Below are positions 1 to 11,239 of a stretch of 64,000 bases of DNA, piece after piece (position 1 is the first letter of the stretch; each line of letters starts with the position of its first letter). This stretch comes from Aedes albopictus (lineage: Eukaryota; Arthropoda; Insecta; Diptera; Culicidae). The stretch covers positions 497,880,536 to 497,944,535 of the forward strand of contig NC_085137.1 of assembly GCF_035046485.1 (NCBI RefSeq), read 5' to 3'. The notes under the pieces were generated by a model. That model ran no database searches. It worked only from the letters and a program-made list of their open reading frames with translations, and had not been told where the DNA came from. The position numbers were made by a program, and so were the translations under genes.

Positions 1-351
<351 letters not shown>

Positions 352-570
352 AGGTCGAATACAACAAAAAAATAGTAGACCAAGTTATCAGCTGGTTTGT
401 CTCACTTAATAGAAAAAAAAATTGATGAGTCTTTTTTTTGCTCATTGAGAGAAACATTATAGTGCTGTTTTTGAAAGCTTTTGCATTTCAGCCATTACCA
501 TTTTGATATGAAATTTTTCCTCCTTTTTTTTGGGCTGTTCTTTAAAGTTGCGGTAATGTAGTATTTAATG

Positions 571-780
571 CAGAGCGTTAATGATTAATCATAAATTTAA
601 TCATGATTAATGATTAATGATTAAGATTAATCAAAAATCAGTAATCATAATCACCAAAATGTCACATTTAATCATTAATCATTAATCTTAATCACACTGA
701 TTTCGCAATTTAATCATTAATCAGTAATCATAATCATAAGAAAAAAAATTAATCAATCATTAATCATTCATCACCAAAAA
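571..780. repeat. Subterminal TTAATCATGATTAA motif array (left)
   Basis: Many degenerate 7-10 bp repeats of TTAATCA/TGATTAA occur inside the left end of the outer hAT element. Such subterminal repeats in hAT elements often bind transposase; that role is inferred here. Confidence 0.8.
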
Positions 781-802
781 TTTTTCACCATATAAAATAT
801 AT

Positions 803-2231
803 CAGAGGTTCCCAAACTTTTTGCTATCGCGGCGCCCTTTGACATTTCCAAAAATATCGCGGCGCACCAAAGTGTTTTTTATTAAATTTTGGGCAACTTT
901 CTCTTTACAAAGTGCAAGACAAAATTGTGAATCACTTCTCTAATATCATGTTTTCAGAATTCAATATTTGGAAAACATACTATTTTTTTTAAATTAATTT
1001 CTCAAAGATAGTTTAAAAATTTGTAAGATTTCAAAAATCATGTTGATTTCATCATAGAAGTTAAAAAAAAAGAAGAAATTCAGATGTAAAGGTAAAACAA
1101 GCTGCTGAATTTCAACAATTCAGCCAAATATTCTAAAGAGTTTGTATAATAGTTACAGAATTCTTATTGAATGAAAATTACTACACAGAACTTGACCAAA
1201 GCTTCAACTTTTTGCGGAAATTTCAAAGCAACACTTATTTATTTTGGAAAATTTCGGCAAACTGGGACACATGAAGAGATTGTAAAGACCTGCCAGGTGG
1301 GCTTTGATTGGACTTATTTCCATAAATTTTAACTTAATCATTTGGGCTCGGATTGGCCATATATAACCCCTTTGATGAAACCGAGCATAACAAACTTATT
1401 CGAGTTCAGCGAGGTTGCGGCAGTACTGATGAAACAGTCCGGTTCAAAAAGGTCAAAGCTAGCTCTTCACACTACCTGATCGGCAAACCTGCATGCCGCA
1501 AAGCTGTTCCGAAGACCTTGTAATTATTTTGAGAAGAACGTAAATAATGTCCTTGGGGGTTTTCGGCCTTGCAGTCTCCGGTGCAGTCAAAACGATCGAT
1601 GCCCGACGTTTCGATGGACTATGCCAACTTTCTCAAGGGTTCTATTTAAACAAATTTGACTATAATTCATGTGCAATTCATACCACCAGACGAAGAACGA
1701 TATTTCTGTAAGTTGTGTTCACCTTTGTAGTTTTTCTGTTTGTCTTTAATATGTACTACGTCCAATTTGTTTAAATAGAACCCTTGAGAAAGATGGCATA
1801 GTCCATCGAAACGTCGGGCATCGAAAATATATATCGTTTTGACTGCACCGGAGACTGCAAGGCCGAAAACCCCCAAGTTCAAAATTACCAGTCGATAGCA
1901 TCCACAAGATTACCGTAAATAATGTTCTTGAAATTAAAAACTTTGGACAAGTTATAGTAAAATCAAAAGCTAAGCTGAAGCTTAAAAATTCCAAAAACAA
2001 TTTCAAATACTTGAAATTTTAAAATGTGGTTTCAATTGATATGTTTAAAAAAGATACCAGAAAACCTATGGAACAATTGAAGAGTCAGGAAAGATTAAAA
2101 AAAATGTGAGCTACACTAGATACAAATATTTTTTTTTTTTTATTTCGTCACAAAAGCCAAAATCCTGCGGCGCACCTGGGAAAGGTTCGCGGCGCACCAG
2201 GGCGCCGCGGCGCACAGTTTGGGAAGCACTG
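803..2231. mobile_element. Non-autonomous hAT element (inner), 8-bp target duplication AAATATAT
   Basis: Ends CAGAGGTTCCCAAACT and, reading inward from the right, CAGTGCTTCCCAAACT form inverted repeats typical of hAT elements. The flanks are a perfect 8-bp direct repeat AAATATAT (795-802 and 2232-2239). GC-rich CGCGGCGC motifs recur just inside both ends (about 830-865 and 2168-2214). No transposase-like reading frame is visible in its 1429 bp. It sits inside the outer hAT element and carries a foldback insertion at 1552-1877. Confidence 0.9.
1552..1877. mobile_element. Foldback insertion inside the inner hAT element
   Basis: Two ~105-120 bp arms (1552-1660 and about 1760-1877) are near-identical inverted repeats beginning CTTGGGGGTTTTCGGCC. 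A 17-bp direct repeat with one mismatch (CGTAAATAATGTCCTTG at 1539-1555, CGTAAATAATGTTCTTG at 1914-1930) brackets the region and may be its target duplication. Short reading frames here are by-products of the inverted arms. Confidence 0.7.
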
Positions 2232-2379
2232 AAATATATGATCCAATTTGAATTGGTTCAAATGCTGTTCTTCTTGATTTTTTTTTTCAATAACCTCCCA
2301 GACAGAGTTACCTTTTACTTTTGGAACTTCAAAAATATTTTAAACAATAATTATATTTTAATCATTTCCTGTTTTTTGT

Positions 2380-2604
2380 GAATGATTAATCATGATTAAT
2401 CATGATTTTTAATCAATGAGCCATTTTTAATCATTAATCATAATCAATAATCACAGATAAAATCAATTTTAATCATTAATCATAATCATTAATCATCCCA
2501 AAAATCAAATTAATCATTAATCATAATCAATAATCACCGAAATTTGAATTTTAATCACCAATGATTAATCATGATTAAAATATTTGTTAATCATGAACGC
2601 TCTG
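2380..2604. repeat. Subterminal TTAATCATAATCA motif array (right)
   Basis: This is the right-hand counterpart of the array at 571-780, ending in AACGCTCTG, the right terminus of the outer hAT element. Confidence 0.8.
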
Positions 2605-2612
2605 ATTTAATG

Positions 2613-3214
2613 GCAATTTAGAGTTTGATTTTTGGTACAAGAATTTTTCCTTCCTAAATTTATAGCCTGTTCTTTTAAGTTTTGTTACTGAAATGATTAT
2701 TGTAAAGAGTTCTTATTTTTCAATCAGAAATTTTGCCTGCTTTTATTCAATTGCTGTTTTTCCTAACCATTCTGCAGAAATAATCATTGACTACTTGTGC
2801 TTAGTGATCATCCCCTCTTGGATTGATAGGTAGTTCCTGCGAAGTACACTGCATAGGTTTTGTGTGCTCATATAATACCCAGAGATTTGTCCTTCTCTAA
2901 TCCATAGACTGTTTGACTTTATTATATCGCCGTAATTGATTGGAGTTTCAAATGACAATATTTCAATCTATGATTCATCCTTCTTCTACACATAGGCTGT
3001 TTTTTTGTTTTCCACCACTTTAATTATTAACATTACTTTCTATCATTGATGGGCCTATTCCGAACTGCAATGCAATGCGGTAATAAAAAGGAGCGTTTAA
3101 GCAAGGTTTAGTAGACACTTTCCAATCATGTTTTTTAAGTTGTTGAATTTTTTGTCGATTTTCCAACAAATTCCGATCAATTTTTCTGGTCTTCCAAATT
3201 GTTTTCTGTCCATT
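2613..3214. other. Gene-free AT-rich stretch
   Basis: No reading frame, RNA gene or clear element was recognised. Weak repeats around an AGGCTGTT/AGACTGTT motif suggest decayed repetitive DNA. Confidence 0.5.
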
Positions 3215-3310
3215 AAACCTTTTGTCCTATTCGACCTTTTGTCCATTCGACCTTTTGTCCTTGGACCTTTTGTCCTTCGACCTTATGTCTTTCGACCTTT
3301 TGTCATAGAT
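3215..3310. repeat. Short tandem repeat, TTCGACCTTTTGTCC units
   Basis: About six imperfect 13-16 bp units of CGACCTTTTGTCC run head to tail. The short reading frame through them is explained by the repeat. Confidence 0.85.
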
Positions 3311-4050
3311 TCGTTTGTTAAAGTTGTATGAAGACCTGTCATAGTTACGATATGGACAAGCCAAGTATTTTTATATTTTTTTTTGTTATTTTAACACCTA
3401 ACCGGCCAATTCCAAAACACATTAGGGGGACTTACTAAACAGCATGAACCGCTTATGCGATGATATCCTGATTAAACGTTACATTCCGTTGCATTAAACG
3501 TTTTATTCCCCAAATCATGGCTTACGCAGCAATTTAAGCCATTTAGTGAACTCCACTGGTTATTATTTTGTTATTCCTTTCTGAGTCTTAAGAGATTTCA
3601 GGGAGTTTCAAGAGGGTTACAGTGACGTTTTCAGGGTCGTTTCAGAGGGTTTCAAAGGGCATTTTGGAACATTTCAGTTCAGTTTTTAGGAAAATTTTAT
3701 TGTTACAGGGCATTTCAGGCAGTTTAATATGGTTTTAGAGTCGTGTTTCAAGGTGTTTCAGAGGAATTTTAGAGGGTCTCAAAGGAGTTTCAGGGATTTT
3801 TAGGGGCATTTCAGAGCGTTTCAACGGCTGATAAAGTTTTTTTTTTAAATAATGAAAAATATGTTGTTTTGATGTCTCACGTGGCTGAAGAAGATTTGTG
3901 TGAAATTGCATGGCGGTTCAAAGGGGTTCCAGACTCAAGGGTCACTTACTTGAAGCCTCTAAAACCCTTTCAACCTCCCTGAATACCCATGATATACCCG
4001 GACAAGGCTTTACACTTCTTGGAAGTAATCTTAGAGGGGGTATCAGAAGA
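3311..4050. repeat. Gene-free stretch with degenerate TTTCAGGG minisatellite (about 3590-3830)
   Basis: 3311-3585 holds nothing recognisable. From about 3590 to 3830 there are loose tandem units such as GGTTTCAGAGGG and TTTCAGGGAG. Similar degenerate arrays occur at 39715-39990 and 62385-62640, and in opposite orientation at 5085-5180. 3840-4050 is unassigned. Confidence 0.55.
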
Positions 4051-5079
4051 TACACTCCCGATCAGAAGTTTGGGGTCACCCCCTCAAAAACATGTCATTT
4101 TTTTACCCCATATCTTCGCCAATTTGCGTCCGATTTCAAAACCCTAGGTCTCATTCAAAAGGTAATAAGTCAAAGAAACTTTGAACATGATTTAAAAGAA
4201 ACTTTTTCAAAAAAAATTGTATGTAAACTTAACCCAAAGTTGCCAAATTTTCTAAAAAATGAATATAAACTTACGGCAGTGTCGCTGGAAATTGGGTCGA
4301 CCAAATTTTAAGATGAGAGCGGTAATATAACCCATCTTCTTTTAGCTTTCAACTGCTTTTCACAGAACATAGCTAAAAAATCTAGAAAAAAAGTTATTAA
4401 GTAAATTAATCCTTGATGTCATCGGCCAAAAGTTTGGGGTCACTATCGTAAAACATGGAAAAGGGATTTGTTGATATCTTTTTCATCTTTCATTCAATTT
4501 TAATTCTTCTTGGCTTATTTGAAGCAATATGAATGATACTTACTGCATATACATTGAACCACACATATTTGTTGAAATTTGCGTACTAAAACTTAACGTA
4601 AAGTTGCCTCATTTTTTAAAGTGTGGTGAAATGTGTTAACTTTACATAACATTTTTATATACAAAAATCGTTAAATTCGTTAAGTTTAAGACATCAAACG
4701 TAAATTTTGTTAATTATCTTTGAAATGAGCCAAAAATAATTAAAATTGAACTATAGATGACGAAGATATCACCAAATCACTTTTCCATGTTTTACGAAAG
4801 AGACCCCAAACTTTTGGCTGATACATCATATTGAGCGGTGACCCCAAACTTTTGGTCGATGACATGAAGAGTTAATTTACTTAATAACTTTTTTTCTAGA
4901 TTTTTTAGCTAAGTTCTGTAAAAAGCAGTTGAAAGCTAATAGAAAATGGGTCATATTACCGCTCTCATCTTAAAATTTGGTCGACCCAATTTCCAGCGAC
5001 ACTGCCGTAAAAATGACGTGGGCCTAAAAAAATGACTTGTTTTTGAGGGGGTGACCCCAAACTTTTGATCGGGAGTGTA
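4051..5079. mobile_element. Palindromic TA-flanked element (Tc1/mariner-type, non-autonomous)
   Basis: Termini CACTCCCGATCA (left) and their inverse (right) are flanked by TA dinucleotides, giving TACACTCCC...GGGAGTGTA. Almost the whole element is a long imperfect palindrome: the block around 4275-4440 recurs inverted at about 4850-5010, and CCAAAAGTTTGGGGTCAC occurs on both sides. A segment of roughly 180 bp next to the left terminus (about 4100-4270) is missing from the right arm. No transposase is encoded; the 133-codon frame at 3910-4311 crosses the left boundary and is not credible. A partial copy lies at 36790-37135. Confidence 0.85.
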
Positions 5080-5084
5080 TGTGA

Positions 5085-5930
5085 AACCCCTCTTAAACCC
5101 CCTGAAAGTCACTGAAAGCGCTGAAGCTCCCTGTAATCCTTAGAAATCCATCCGGACTTCTCTGAAATGCCCTCGAAACCCCCTTGAACACTCTCCGCTC
5201 AGGCTATACTGAATTTTCCTAGTAACCCCCGTCCCGGACCCCCGCACCCCTTTGGTCCCATCTCGAAGCCTGTTCTCGTGAACCAAGTTTAATAATTTAA
5301 AGTACTTTCCTAATTTATGCAGAAAAATCCCTATATTCATTCCCTGTAAAATGTAAAAAAGATAAAAAAAACAGCAATTCCATAGAAAATGTTATAGTGA
5401 ATCTTGGAATGTCATGATATTCGGTGCGTTTGAAGTTCATCGAAAATTATTAGACCCGCATTTTTTTCATATCGTCATTAGGATAAACATTGAGCCGTTC
5501 CTATATCTGCAAAAAAATGGAAACGTAAAGTTCAATGTTGCAAAATGGTCCTTTTAGCTAAAAAACAATCATACTAAGAAATCAACAATTGTATGGGAAC
5601 ACAAAAAACATGAAATTATTCGACGAAAGAACTACCCAGTTCTTATGAAAACGATGATTTTAGATATGGGTCCTAAAGGGTATAAAATGTGCTCAGAATT
5701 GCGATATCTCTTTTAGATACCGCAAATCTAAGCGTATTTTTGGTACTTCAGGGTACTAAAATCATTGATTTTATTAAAAAAAGGGTATTTCTTCGTCGAA
5801 GAAAAAAATAATTTGTGTTCCCATACAGCTTTTGAGGCCCGTGGGGAAACACTTAGCTTGACATACGGACAAATTTTGGCATGACTATTTTTCAGCCAAA
5901 TCGAGTATTTTGCAAGACTGACCTTTTTCT
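5085..5930. other. Gene-free stretch: CCTGAAA minisatellite remnant and a loose inverted repeat
   Basis: 5085-5180 carries CCCCTGAAAGTCA-like degenerate units. An inverted repeat with TGTATGGGAACACAAA cores pairs about 5590-5635 with 5790-5828, suggesting a small decayed foldback. No gene is evident. Confidence 0.5.
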
Positions 5931-5935
5931 CATTG

Positions 5936-6413
5936 GACGAATTTCGCCCCAAATCGTATTCGGAGTTGGCAGCACCCTCTCAGATTACAATGATACTTTC
6001 TGGGTATGTACACCAAGACTAGATAAGCCACTTTGCATACTTAGTTTCTTCAAAATTTATCTGGACTGACTTTTGAAAAGGGCTAAACTTTTTTTATGAA
6101 TTTTGTTTTTAATCAAAAATTGACTACTCCTACAAAAAAGTGTTGTATGGGTGATTATCGCAAAATAAGTCAAATTTTAAGAAAAAAATACTGAAAAAAA
6201 TCCAAAATGAGCTCTACACTGAAAAAAATCATTTCTAAAAATTCAAAGTTGATTTAAAAAAACACCATTTTTGATTTTGATGAAATTTTGTCTCAAGACA
6301 GGTTATTATGTTCCCTACCAACCGTCCATACATCACAAGATGGGCACTTTTAAGGAAAAAAAGTTTTTCTAACAAAAACTTTTTCATGTCCAAATTATTA
6401 TTTTTTCAGTGTC
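5936..6413. repeat. Left terminal inverted repeat of the large transposon
   Basis: It begins GACGAATTTCGCC and ends near the TTTTTTCAGTGTC motif; the reverse complement of 18635-20011 (minus the inserted MITE) matches it along its length with scattered indels. Homopolymer-rich AAAAAA/TTTTTT tracts alternate with conserved blocks. Confidence 0.8.
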
Positions 6414-6770
6414 TTTTTTTAAGAACAAACTAAACCAGTGAAGGTTATCTAGTAATCTCAAAAGGCAATGAAACTTATTGTGTCATATGCGACAATGCAA
6501 TGCACCCATATTCACGCAGCAGCACTCTAGAAGTACGAAACAATATACAATTAGAACACGCATTTCATACGTGCTGCTACCCAAACGTTTCTACCCCATG
6601 TTCTTACCTAATATTAGGTAAGGCTATTTATTAGATTCGAACTACCTAATCGAAAAAAAAAAACAAATCAAGAGTTGTACCTAAAGCAAATATGAACAAA
6701 ACAAGAGAATGAATCGGTATCATTCAACGTGTTACTTCTCTTTGGTTATTAAAGGCAGTTCTGAAAAGTA

Positions 6771-7101
6771 ATGGATCAATCGTATAAATCAAAATTCAAC
6801 AAATTCAAGTGCAGTGCAAAAATAAACAATCCAAAGTGCAACCGTCATAATCTACGGGGCATGTCATTAAGATTGATAGATAAAATTCATTCCATGGGAT
6901 ATACACATGAAATCTACGAATCGATGAGTATTTGTGAGTCATGTCGTGGATTGATAAGTCACAACAGAAGCCCGAATACGAAAAAACGCCGATCGGATGG
7001 AAACGACGAAACTATGCAACCATCATTTAGTGGGCAGCAACATCATGATGTTCCAGAACCAGAACCGTCAACGAGTGGTCAACAAATCGAACATGAGCTG
7101 G
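6771..7101 (+). pseudogene. Transposase-like gene, exon 1 (N-terminal zinc-binding-like region)
   Basis: The frame begins at ATG 6771 and encodes about 110 residues. Residues 20-62 contain PKCNRHNLRG, then an amphipathic stretch, then ICESCRGLI: a Cys/His arrangement typical of the N-terminus of a family of uncharacterised, transposase-like arthropod and cnidarian proteins. This relation comes from memory of the family pattern, not a search. The tail is polar and low-complexity (residues ~68-108). The frame ends at a good splice donor, G|GTAATT, at 7101/7102. A 230-bp intron (7102-7331) ends in TTATCTTACAG, and splicing restores the frame into the next part. The gene lies between the inverted terminal repeats of the large transposon. 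A DNA-binding role for this domain is inferred. Confidence 0.65.
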
Positions 7102-7331
7102 GTAATTAAGCCTTCAACGTGTTAGCTTCTTTTATATAACTCATTTTGCAGCTCGTTGCAAAACTACATTTTTCAGTATTCTTCGTATTTATCCAACCCG
7201 GCAAGCCTCGTTGGATAAATGTACTACTTGTGCGAAAAAAAATCATTTTTGCAACTCGTTGCATAAATAACTATCATTAACTTTCCACTGCATTCATTAT
7301 TATATTGTTAACCTTAACTTTTATCTTACAG

Positions 7332-7553
7332 ATATGGTACCATCTATTCCATCATTGGAGTCAATTCCGTCAACAGATCAACTACAGGGTCCCCATAATA
7401 TTGAGAGGTTTAATACCATTGCTGAAACATTGAGTTTATCGCCAATCTCATCTAGAAACATGAGAAGTATGGAATATCGCATAAACAAATCATTGCAGAT
7501 TACGAAAGCAGTTCGAAATAGATTCAACGGATGTTGGCAAAGTGGAGGCGTAT
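7332..7553 (+). pseudogene. Transposase-like gene, exon 2 (interrupted)
   Basis: After the acceptor at 7331, about 72 codons stay open, including SLSPISSRNMRS and a basic KAVRNRFNG segment, before a TGA at 7553. The following sequence turns into a TAAT/TATTTATT-rich LINE tail, so this is where foreign DNA begins. In relatives I would expect a further ~40-60 residues (a helical region) before the part that resumes at 17027; these are missing, deleted or too decayed to see. The break makes the locus non-functional as it stands. Confidence 0.6.
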
Positions 7554-7618
7554 GACGAGATAATTATTTATTTATTTATTTATTTACATAAAGTCAACAG
7601 GTAATACAAATCACCCCA

Positions 7619-7941
7619 CCCGGGTAGAGGTGAAATACTGACGATCAAAACGTGATATTGGTTTGATTGACATAAGAGATAAAAGATCTGAAAATAATAT
7701 CTGAAAAATGTTCCTGGGACATCTGAACAATATCGAAATTTGATATTTCAAGATCAAACAAATAGCTTGCTGCTATTGGTTAGATCTTACAAGATCTAAT
7801 TATGATCTGATGATGATGTTCCAGGAGTAAATTTTAGATATTATTTTCAGATCTTTTATCTCTTATATCAAACAAACCAATATCACATTTTGATCTCAAT
7901 ATCAAAATATGATCTTATTGAGCTCTTTTCCTCTACCCGGG
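7619..7941. mobile_element. Palindromic MITE with CCCGGGTAGAGG ends
   Basis: The ends CCCGGGTAGAGG (7619-7630) and CCTCTACCCGGG (7930-7941) are perfect inverses, and the interior (AAAAGATCTGAAAATAATATC and its inverse) continues the palindrome almost to the centre. It is inserted in the 3' region of the minus-strand LINE fragment. I could not fix the target duplication. Confidence 0.8.
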
Positions 7942-7950
7942 CAATGACAC

Positions 7951-8502
7951 TTAACTAACATTTACAGACTGCCGTGGTACCTTACATAATTCACGTTTAA
8001 AACTACACTTATTTGCCTTGCGTGAAACATTAAAATCAAAAACAAAATAACATTTATTAAACACACGGGACATGCTACGAATCGGTTCGTGTTGACCGTA
8101 ATTAGTCCTAGCTGAAGAAAGACGTAAAAATGAGTGTGTTCGAAGATTCCGGCGTCGTGCGTTGATGTTCAGCATGCTCAAGAGTGATGGGCAGTCAATA
8201 TTGCCCTGCAGGAGGTCTCCGACAAAACATGCTTGAGCAACATTTCGCCTTGCAGCGAGAGATTCCAAATGTATAAGTAGGCAACGGCTCTCATAACTTG
8301 GTAGGTCGTGCTGATTCCTCCACCTGAGGTGGCGTAAGGCAAAACGAATAAACTTTCGCTGGATACGCTCAATTCGTTGTACGCTGTTATCATAGTAGGG
8401 GGCCCAAACAACTGCCGAATATTCCAGGATAGGACGTACGATTGAGCAGTATAGCGATTTCATGCAGTAAACGTCCTTGAACTTCTTGGAAAAGCGGAAC
8501 AA
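7951..8502 (-). pseudogene. LINE reverse transcriptase C-terminal remnant
   Basis: About 183 codons are open. The N-terminal part contains SLYCSIVRPILEYSAVVWAP followed by QRIERIQRKFIRFAL, the conserved region after the palm and thumb of Jockey/CR1-group reverse transcriptases; then come RTNYG and FNKCYFVFDFNVS near the C-terminus. The catalytic YADD region and the endonuclease would lie upstream and are absent. The frame ends at 7951 and is followed by the 3' region. It cannot encode an active enzyme. The clade is uncertain because only the C-terminus remains. Confidence 0.75.
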
Positions 8503-8517
8503 TTATTCTGCGCGTTC

Positions 8518-9132
8518 ACCAGAAACTCCTCTCGAAGTCGCGTTAGGAATGTTTATGCTTATGTTCCACAAAAAAGGAAACCTGGTCATCTGTTTGCAAC
8601 TCTATAGATTTCATCAATGATTCCGCAAGAAATTCTATTTGGAGGTTTTGCAATAACGGCCCCAAAGATAGCGCTATAAATTTTTTCTGAAATTTATCGA
8701 AAATGTCTTCTTTAAAATATATTTTTAAATTTCTTAAAGGACTTTCTCATGGATTTCGACTTGATCAATGGAACCTAATACTATGAACACTCTTGGATAA
8801 AGCGTTATTTACTTGATAAAATTTCTTTCACAATCGTCTTTAGACTAGATTTTTATATCTGGATCTCTGTTATGCTTAGTTTATAGTGGATGCCTTTTTT
8901 CTAGTTACGCTTATTAAGCTAGATTAAGGCGGATACAAATTTAATTTTGACTTTTTGTCCGCCCTCTCCTTCGAAAATGTTTGGCAGTATATTGCATTTT
9001 TAGGGGGCAGTTAGAAAAAATATTTATCAAAACATCGGGACTGCCAAAAATTCTTTAACAAATCCGAAGAATTTTAAATATTGTTCAAATTAAATATTTT
9101 ATTATTTTTATCCCCCCCCTCGACCAGTCAAA
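8518..9132. other. Gene-free stretch
   Basis: AT-rich sequence between the truncated LINE and the foldback element. No reading frame or repeat could be assigned. Confidence 0.5.
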
Positions 9133-9707
9133 CAGTGCACAGTGGGAAAAATTGAACCCGAAACACGACTAAATTCATTTTCTCAACTGGGTAACGGTCT
9201 GCCAACGGCTGAGACCATTTTCGCTTGGAAAAAGTGTGCTGAATCGATTGGTGGGGGTCTCATTGGCCGGCGGCCTCACCCTGGCCAGCTAGAGGGCCGG
9301 AATCAACCCGAGTTCCTTACGGAAAGCAAAACCATTGTCATCCAAGAATACTTTCGCACCCGATATTTATTCGGAAGCCGCAAATCAGAAGTCAACCGCA
9401 CTCCGGATAATATCAGTTGCATATTATGGTCCAATTGTGGTTCCGGAACAATCCGGGACAACCCGGAACATTAGGGTGGGGCTAATTTAAAAAAATCTCT
9501 CTGGGATATGATTTCCCAAATGGAAATCGATGTACTAGTCGAAATCAGTAAGCTGTACAAAAATGAGTGATTTTGGTTGATCTTTAGGGGTGGCGGAAAG
9601 GATTTAAGTGATTTTTTTTTTCTAGAGAAAACCTTTAAAAAACATTTCAAACTAAATTTTCAAACATAATTTTTCTAGACTAAATCGGTGAATTTAGAAC
9701 CCAATTG

Positions 9708-10110
9708 CAAGGTTGCAACCATTCATTTGCAAAGATTTACATTTATTTGCTATTATCTCAGTTCAGAAGCATTCTATCGAAAAACAATGTATAAATGAAT
9801 TTTACCTTGTAGTTTTATCTGAAAGTTTGCCGAATAACATTAGGGTCGCACACACTTTCCAAAGTCGTGAGCGAGTTGTGAAGGCAACTTTCCACAGCGT
9901 GAATGAAATTTACATTCACCGCGTGGAGAGTTGCCTTCACAGCTCGCTCACGACTTTGGTATACGTTTGCGACCCCAATGTTATTCGGCAAACTTTCAGA
10001 TAAAACTACAAGGTTTAATTCATCCATACATTGTTTTTCGATAGCATGCTTCTGAACTGAGATAATAGCAAATGAATATAATTTTTTGCAAATGAATGGT
10101 CGCAACCTTG
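9708..10110. mobile_element. hAT-type palindromic MITE, target duplication CCCAATTG
   Basis: The ends CAAGGTTGCAACCATTC and (right) GAATGGTCGCAACCTTG are inverted. The flanks are a perfect 8-bp repeat CCCAATTG (9700-9707, 10111-10118). The right arm of the foldback keeps the uninterrupted site, with a single CCCAATTG (about 16270). The centre holds a strong hairpin around GTGAGCGAG/CTCGCTCAC. The two 96-codon frames on opposite strands are mirror images of the palindrome. Confidence 0.93.
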
Positions 10111-10429
10111 CCCAATTGGGCCAAATTTGTGCTTAAAATTGCGATATCTCTATTGGTTTCTGAGATATTTGAAAAAAAAATGTCGTATTTTGGTATTTTT
10201 TGGGTTAGATATCAAAATATGACTTTTTTTTTCAAACATCTCGGAAACCAATATAACGCAATTTTGAAAACAACTTTGGCCCTACTGGGTTCTAGAATCA
10301 CCGATTTAGTCTAGAAAAATTATGATTGAAAATTAAATTTGAAACGTTTTTTGAAGGTTTGCTCTAGCAAAAATTTTACTTTACCTTCTGGGATGCTTGC
10401 AGAATTCTTTTGGAATGCTTCTTGATTTT

Positions 10430-10683
10430 TTTATAGGATGTTTCCAGATTCGTTCCAGGAAGCTTCCAGAATCCTTCGGGTGTGCTTTCAAAATCCAACA
10501 TGGATGCTTCTAGATTCCTTTATAAGCTGCTTCCAGAATCCATCTGGGATGCTTCTAGAATCCATCTGGGATGCTTCTAGAATCCATCTGGGTTGCTTTC
10601 AGAATTCTTTGGAAATGCTTCAAGATTCATTTTTGAATGCTCTCCGAATTCTTCTGGGATGCTTCCAGAATAATTGTGGGGTG
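10430..10683. repeat. Degenerate ~21-24 bp minisatellite, GGATGCTTCCAGAATCC orientation
   Basis: Imperfect tandem units such as GGGATGCTTCTAGAATCCATC. This is the opposite orientation to the array at 12730-14395 and matches inverted the block at 15634-15780, so part of it belongs to the foldback arms. The 114-codon frame here is repeat-derived. Confidence 0.85.
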
Positions 10684-10691
10684 CTCCAGAG

Positions 10692-11231
10692 CAGAGATGG
10701 AAACATTCTCATCGTGAATCAACTCGCGAGTGTAAAACCAACAAACGGTTTACTCACGGTGCCGAGAGTAAGCCGTGTGTGAGTTTATTCGCACCCGCTT
10801 GCTTCACGAGTATGATGCAAAACAAAAACAAAAACACTCATGAATTTTTATTCGCGAAGAACAAGTGGAGATGCGGGAATTGCATTTTAGTGCGATTTTA
10901 ATAGCAAAACAAGTAATTATCCATCAGATAGTAGTGTTTTGTGCTTTATTGTTCCTGAAAAGTAAATTTTTTTTTTTCTTTGTATTTGTGAATTTTAACT
11001 TATTGCTAATTCTTCACACTGAAAAGTAAATCTGTCGGCCGTGTAAATTCGTTTTTTTCACAAAATTGAAAAATGTTCAGAGCTGCTTCGCGAATCAATC
11101 ACGAGTGCGACCAGCTTCGTTAGCTCGCGAGTGAAGGAAGTGCGAACATATTCTGGCTTCTGTTGTGCACGAGTAGGATAGCTTTGCGTTTGTGTCTGCT
11201 CAGCTGCATTTCTCACTGTTTTCCATCACTG
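10692..11231. mobile_element. hAT-type MITE, target duplication CTCCAGAG
   Basis: The ends CAGAGATGGAAACA and (right, read inward) CAGTGATGGAAAACA are inverted; the flanks CTCCAGAG at 10684-10691 and 11232-11239 are identical. It is inserted in the minisatellite of the foldback loop. No transposase is encoded in its 540 bp. Confidence 0.92.
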
Positions 11232-11239
11232 CTCCAGAG

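Larger units (their letters stand above)
571..2604. mobile_element. Non-autonomous hAT-type element (outer), 8-bp target duplication ATTTAATG
   Basis: Inverted ends CAGAGCGTT...AACGCTCTG are flanked by a perfect 8-bp direct repeat ATTTAATG at 563-570 and 2605-2612. An 8-bp duplication and CAG ends are typical of hAT elements. Just inside both ends lie arrays of TTAATCATGA-like motifs. There is no transposase reading frame. The element is itself interrupted by a second hAT element at 803-2231; removing that one leaves a compact MITE of about 600 bp made largely of TAATCA motifs. Confidence 0.85.
7561..8517 (-). mobile_element. 5'-truncated non-LTR retrotransposon (Jockey/CR1-like), minus strand
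   Basis: Reading the minus strand, a frame (8502-7951) ends in a 3' untranslated region and then an (ATAA)n-like tail at 7585-7562, the usual arrangement of a LINE 3' end. The 5' part is missing. A palindromic MITE sits in the 3' region (7619-7941). No convincing target duplication was found. It lies at the left edge of the DNA that split the transposase gene. Confidence 0.7.

Noticed and set aside
3910..4311. 133-codon plus-strand frame
   Set aside because: Crosses the boundary of a TA-flanked MITE and shows no domain; part of it recurs inverted in the other copy at 36944-37390.
9713..10105. Two 96-residue, nearly identical proteins on opposite strands
   Set aside because: Mirror-image readings of a palindromic hAT-type MITE.
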